DNA from: Oscillospiraceae bacterium
GTDB lineage: Bacteria; Bacillota; Clostridia; Saccharofermentanales; Saccharofermentanaceae
DNA length: 64,000 nt
NCBI GenBank assembly: GCA_902787975.1
Contig: CADAIP010000014.1
Span: 1-64,000 of the forward strand
Direction: 5' to 3'
Shown: positions 60,154 through 64,000 of the stretch, one piece after another
Layout: each line of letters starts with the position of its first letter
How positions within the stretch are numbered: position 1 is the stretch's first letter
Made by a program: the position numbers and the translations under genes
The notes under the pieces: model-generated
Seen by the model: the letters and a program-made list of their open reading frames with translations, nothing else
What the model was told of the DNA's origin: nothing
Databases searched by the model: none

Positions 60154-62682
60154 ATGTTTAAAAGACGTCCTGAGTATTTTGCGGTTGCCGTAATAGGCGG
60201 GCTTCTCGCAATAGCGGCTTCCGTGATAACGGTGATGAGCCTTGATACCGGAATAACGGAACCCGACAAGAAGACTTTGAAAACAGCGGACGATATTGTT
60301 GCCCGCGCAGGTTTACTGACTGCCTGCACCGATGATGAGATCAAGATCGCCAAGGCGCGCGTGGAAGATGGTCTTGTATCGTGCGGTGACTATGTCATTT
60401 CCGTAATGACTTCACCCGAATATCTTCTTACCGGTGTTTCCGATGAGAGATTTGCGCAGGACTTAAGTTATGTAATTTACGGTGAGACCAGACAGGATGA
60501 AGTTCAATACATCCTTGATGATCTTAAGAGCACGACAAGAGCTGCTGCCATAGACAGAGCCATTTCTTCTGAAAACAGCAATCTTAAGGCTTCATCAACA
60601 CCTACAAGAAAGGGCTCCGTGATCTCAAATGTCAGCCTTGCATCAACCATTGATTCTCCCGAACAATACACTGTTGGAATTAGAGAAGCGGCAGGTTCAT
60701 ATTCGGCTACCGGAGATGAAGTCAGAACGGACTTTTTCGTTGACGGTTCACTCTATTACGGATATCTGAAGTTTAACGATAACAACGGCAATTCCGATTA
60801 CCGCGAGTTTGTTCTGTCATGGGATACAGCAGACTGCGCTCCCGGAAGACATGAAGTTTACGCTCTCATCAGAAGTTCAGACGGAAGAGGAACCGTAATC
60901 TCGGGAGGAGAGATAACGATCCCTGAGAAAGTAACCATCTATCCGAATTCTGTTGCCGAGGGACTCATACCCAGCGGAAACAATAACGCATGGTACATGA
61001 TCGATTGCGGTGAAGATGACTGCTACATCGATTTTGCAGGACTTACCGATGACATCAGAGTAACTCTTTACGACCTCAAGGGAAATATTATCGGAAGCAA
61101 CGAAAACCCCGGCATTCCTTACGCGATGCTCAGAGGCAAAAAACAGGATACTGCTGCTGTTGCAGAAGAGACTGGCATTGCAGGAGTTTCCAACTGCTAT
61201 TATGTCTGCGTAAGCAGAACGGGTTCGGGCAGTGACATCGAGAAAGACATCGACTTTACGATGATACAGTCCAGAGAGTGTGCTTATTTTGACGGCAGTT
61301 ATATGGCTGTTACAGGTGACGACGGCAATGGAAGACTCAGACTTACAGACAAGAACATGGTCACTTATGATGTCGAGAGAAAGAAGGCCGGAATCATTCC
61401 GATCAACGGAGCACTGTCCGGTTGCTACATCAACGATTCCACACCTGACAAGTTCCTGAATATCTATCCTGACTTCGATTACTTTAACCGTAATTACGCT
61501 TACTATATGGACAGCTCAAAGGACATCGCGATCAGATGTACGCCTCTTGAAGGATATTCTGCAAGCGTAACGATCAAGGCTAATTCCAATGGAGTTGAAA
61601 CGGTATTGGATCAGGGCCAGCTCTACACCATACCTTCGGGCGAGACTGTAATCACATGTACTGTTACGGGTTTTGACGGTACATCCGACAGCTATTATTT
61701 CTTCCTGCTCAACGGTGATGATGAGGGTGATTTCAGAGAAAATACACTTACTAAATTCCCGACAAGTTACTTCAGCGGATTGTGGCTTATCCACAGCCTC
61801 AAGCCCAACTATATATTTACGCCATACTACACGAATCTGTCGTTTGATACGGCAGTCGTTGCAGAAGACAGCAAGGCAAGAAGCCTCATCCAGTATTCGT
61901 CTTATCCGGCTTTTGTTAAGCCCAACAGCGAAGTATACGATAAACCTGACTGGATGATGTGCAAGACTGATGTAGTAAGTTACTTCTTGGATCCGAGAAA
62001 TTTCCTCACACCTGAGAAGATCTTCGCATTTGAGCTCCTTGGGTTTGACCCTAATGTCCACACAGTGGATGGTGTAAGAGAGATCATCAGAGGTTCGTTC
62101 ATGGACGGCGATCCTGAGTACGATTATGCACAGATAATCTACGAAGCCGGTCAGAATGCGGGCGTATCGCCTTACTTCCTCGCGAGCAGGATAATCCAGG
62201 AGATGGGATACTCCGGTGAATCCGCATTGTCCAGAGGTGATCTTACAGGTTACGAAGGTTACTACAACTTCTATAATATCGGTGCTTATGCTACGACTGA
62301 GCCGGGTGGTGCGGTTATCAACGGCGCGAAGTATGCACAGTGGGGAAGAGACTGGGAAGGCCAGGAAATAACGGATACAGAAGCAACATATCTCCTACCG
62401 TGGACTTCTGTTGAAAGAGCGATCATGGGCGGTGCAATCTGGATTGCTACAGGCTATATCGATAAGGGCCAGAATACTCTTTATTTCCAGAAGTTTGACG
62501 TGCTTGATGATGGTACGGACAAATATGATCACCAGTATGCACAGAACATCATGATGGCATATTCTGAAGGTATGAGATATTACAGAAGTTACGATTCAAT
62601 AGGCATGACTGATGCAGGTTTTGAATTTGTCATTCCTGTATACAACAACATGCCGGAAGCTTACGGGTATCTGCCGGAATGA
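60154..62682 (+). CDS. Cell-wall N-acetylglucosaminidase with N-terminal DUF4214-like region
   Basis: An 842-residue secreted or anchored protein. A membrane helix (about 10-31) is followed by a DUF4214-like helical segment (about 45-145, with MTSPEYLLTGVSDERFAQDLSYVIYGE), a beta-rich middle of several sandwich-like domains (about 165-560), and a C-terminal glucosaminidase domain (about 610-835). The last shows NAGVSPYFLASRIIQEMGYSG, whose Glu is the likely acid catalyst, and GYYNFYNIGAY, typical of clostridial LytD/Acm-type peptidoglycan hydrolases. It starts 3 bases after the YfbR-like gene and overlaps the next gene by 4 bases. Confidence 0.82.
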   Translation: MFKRRPEYFAVAVIGGLLAIAASVITVMSLDTGITEPDKKTLKTADDIVARAGLLTACTDDEIKIAKARVEDGLVSCGDYVISVMTSPEYLLTGVSDERFAQDLSYVIYGETRQDEVQYILDDLKSTTRAAAIDRAISSENSNLKASSTPTRKGSVISNVSLASTIDSPEQYTVGIREAAGSYSATGDEVRTDFFVDGSLYYGYLKFNDNNGNSDYREFVLSWDTADCAPGRHEVYALIRSSDGRGTVISGGEITIPEKVTIYPNSVAEGLIPSGNNNAWYMIDCGEDDCYIDFAGLTDDIRVTLYDLKGNIIGSNENPGIPYAMLRGKKQDTAAVAEETGIAGVSNCYYVCVSRTGSGSDIEKDIDFTMIQSRECAYFDGSYMAVTGDDGNGRLRLTDKNMVTYDVERKKAGIIPINGALSGCYINDSTPDKFLNIYPDFDYFNRNYAYYMDSSKDIAIRCTPLEGYSASVTIKANSNGVETVLDQGQLYTIPSGETVITCTVTGFDGTSDSYYFFLLNGDDEGDFRENTLTKFPTSYFSGLWLIHSLKPNYIFTPYYTNLSFDTAVVAEDSKARSLIQYSSYPAFVKPNSEVYDKPDWMMCKTDVVSYFLDPRNFLTPEKIFAFELLGFDPNVHTVDGVREIIRGSFMDGDPEYDYAQIIYEAGQNAGVSPYFLASRIIQEMGYSGESALSRGDLTGYEGYYNFYNIGAYATTEPGGAVINGAKYAQWGRDWEGQEITDTEATYLLPWTSVERAIMGGAIWIATGYIDKGQNTLYFQKFDVLDDGTDKYDHQYAQNIMMAYSEGMRYYRSYDSIGMTDAGFEFVIPVYNNMPEAYGYLPE

Positions 62683-64000
62683 GAAAGCTCTTTGACAGGA
62701 AAACAGGTGCATTGATAAAAAAGACCGCAGCGTCTTTGTTTGCGTTCGTCTTTGCTTTTGTTTTCTGTCTTGCTTATTCGGACGGCGTAACTGTTAATGC
62801 TGATTCGGAAGTTACCATTTCCGCTGTTACGAAAAAAACAGATGCAGGACCCGGCGACATCATTATAGTCGATGTCGTTGCAAACAGTTTCCCGAATATT
62901 TCCGAGTTCGGACCTATCGAGTTTAATTTTGATGCCGATAAAGCCGAGTATGTTTCGTTTGAGCAGGGCAAAGATCTGTCAAATTATGTATTTACCGAGA
63001 CCCAGACTGTCGGTGTTCTGAAGGTTAGCGGCATGGACCAGCTGATGAACGTAACTACGGACGATAACGGTGATGAGATAGTAACAACCTCATTTTCATC
63101 TGACAGCCAGGTTACATTGTTTTCGATCGTTTTGAGACTTTATCCTGAAAGCTATGGTGAGATTAACTGCTGGATAGGAAACACAGGAACTTTTATTTCA
63201 GTTGATGATACCGTTACTGCAAAGCCGGGAACCGGAGTTACACTGCCGATCATCAGAACGGGATTATCGAGCGATGCCACGCTCGCTTCTTTGAAGATCA
63301 GAGGAACGACGATTACTCCTGAGTTTAATCCCAACATTACGGAATACAGCTGTTCCGTTGAGCGTTCCGTTACGGAAGTTCAGGTCTCGGTACTTGCGAA
63401 CAATCTATGGGCTGCGGTTATTATCGACGGCAACCAGTATCTGAACATGGGCGACAATATCGTCAATGTAAATGTTACTGCCCAGGACGGAATCAGCCAC
63501 ATGCATTACACGATCCATGTATTGCGAAAAGAAAGTAACGTTCCTGAAGATGCATCGCTGGTCGATTTTGAAGGAAACACTTACACTTTCCTTGATGCGC
63601 CGGATGATATTTCGATTCCCGAAGGCTTTACCCAGACTACAAGATATATCAACGGCTACAGTGTCCCTGCATATGTAAGAGACGGCGTTACCAGCGTTCT
63701 GCTTTATCTGTTCGACGGTACACAGCAACCCGGTTTCTATTTCTATAACAGTACTGAGAAAACGGTTCTCAGATACAATCCCGAGAATACGTTGATCGAA
63801 TCATCGGCTATTCTAAAGGTCGTTGATGTTCCGAGTAATTCGATGCTCCCGGATGAATTCAAGCCGGTTGATCTTGATATGGGAACGATAATCCTGCACG
63901 GCTATCAGAATGCTGACGGAGATTTCATCTGCTACATGGCTGATGAAGGCGGAAATGCGGACTTCTACTACATCGATAAGACGACAGGTTCCATCAGTCT
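62679..64000 (+). CDS. Secreted protein with cadherin-like beta-sandwich domain (partial)
   Basis: An open frame of 440 codons running off the right edge. ATG 62679 overlaps the preceding stop (ATGA). The N-terminus has a signal peptide or anchor (RKLFDRKTGALIKKTAASLFAF onward, hydrophobic to about residue 40, with a likely cleavage near 45). A cohesin-like beta domain (about 50-190) is followed by a cadherin-like module (about 200-285, with LASLKIRGTTITPEFNPNITEYSCSV), as in clostridial cell-surface proteins. Continued translation shows no stop. Because of its open end this gene is easily missed by ORF finders. It is probably co-transcribed with the glucosaminidase. Confidence 0.85.
   Translation, partial: MRKLFDRKTGALIKKTAASLFAFVFAFVFCLAYSDGVTVNADSEVTISAVTKKTDAGPGDIIIVDVVANSFPNISEFGPIEFNFDADKAEYVSFEQGKDLSNYVFTETQTVGVLKVSGMDQLMNVTTDDNGDEIVTTSFSSDSQVTLFSIVLRLYPESYGEINCWIGNTGTFISVDDTVTAKPGTGVTLPIIRTGLSSDATLASLKIRGTTITPEFNPNITEYSCSVERSVTEVQVSVLANNLWAAVIIDGNQYLNMGDNIVNVNVTAQDGISHMHYTIHVLRKESNVPEDASLVDFEGNTYTFLDAPDDISIPEGFTQTTRYINGYSVPAYVRDGVTSVLLYLFDGTQQPGFYFYNSTEKTVLRYNPENTLIESSAILKVVDVPSNSMLPDEFKPVDLDMGTIILHGYQNADGDFICYMADEGGNADFYYIDKTTGSIS

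Overview
The window looks like chromosome of an anaerobic, monoderm Clostridia-type Firmicute, of medium GC with one clearly AT-rich insert. The indicators are strong AGGAGG-type ribosome sites, a DnaD/DnaC-type primosome pair, AcpS, oxygen-independent HemZ, Pta-AckA acetate metabolism, KtrAB-type potassium uptake, TmcAL, DUF6062, DUF4015 and DUF3810 families, and a type IV pilus system with no secretin. Several features would fit a metagenome-assembled genome. I cannot name the species.

Layout. 1-4.2 kb: DnaD-like protein, DnaC-like loader, AcpS, an SH3-domain membrane protein, then rpmB. 4.2-8.7 kb (minus): an AT-rich polytopic membrane protein, serS, and a DUF4015 glycoside-hydrolase-like protein. 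8.7-13.1 kb: degenerate Nudix protein, YigZ/IMPACT, HtrA protease, a 42-residue membrane peptide, and a convergent PrsA/SurA-like protein. 13.2-19.3 kb: two YfhO-type membrane proteins (the first broken) and a DEDDh exonuclease. 19.3-21.8 kb: a large PilX-like surface protein with its own promoter. 21.8-24.9 kb (minus): yebC, a P-loop/Asp23 fusion, DUF6062 and a DsrE/YedF-like protein as one operon. 25.0-34.5 kb: a type IV pilus locus (pilB, pilT, pilC, pilM, pilN, pilO, a very short major-pilin candidate and three further prepilins). 34.6-37.4 kb: a third YfhO protein. 37.4-42.5 kb: type II pantothenate kinase, an acyltransferase-like protein, a DUF3810 protein, hemZ and a TPR-like membrane protein. 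42.5-49.4 kb: tRNA-Pro, a small membrane protein, a SpoU methyltransferase, rpsT, tmcAL, an unknown anchored protein and pta-ackA. 49.6-51.6 kb (minus): ktrB-ktrA. 51.7-55.7 kb: a TagF-like transferase and a YidC-sulfatase fusion. 55.8-64 kb: pcrA, a dGTPase-like protein, a YfbR-like nucleotidase, a cell-wall glucosaminidase and the start of a cadherin-like surface protein that runs off the window.

Themes. The pilus locus supplies the assembly and retraction motors, platform, alignment proteins and pilins; no prepilin peptidase was seen here. The large PilX-like protein at 19.5 kb shares an unusual upstream promoter element with the minor-pilin operon at 32.8 kb, which suggests co-regulation. 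Three YfhO proteins, the TagF-like transferase and the YidC-sulfatase fusion point to synthesis or decoration of a surface polymer.

Cautions. Three genes (yfhO copy 1, rpsT, ackA) are frameshifted by indels of about 40-65 bp, one of which is an exact 65-bp tandem duplication. Three such lesions in one 64-kb window, two of them in housekeeping genes, make assembly or strain-mixture error a serious possibility. All functional calls rest on recognising sequence families by eye; no database search was run.
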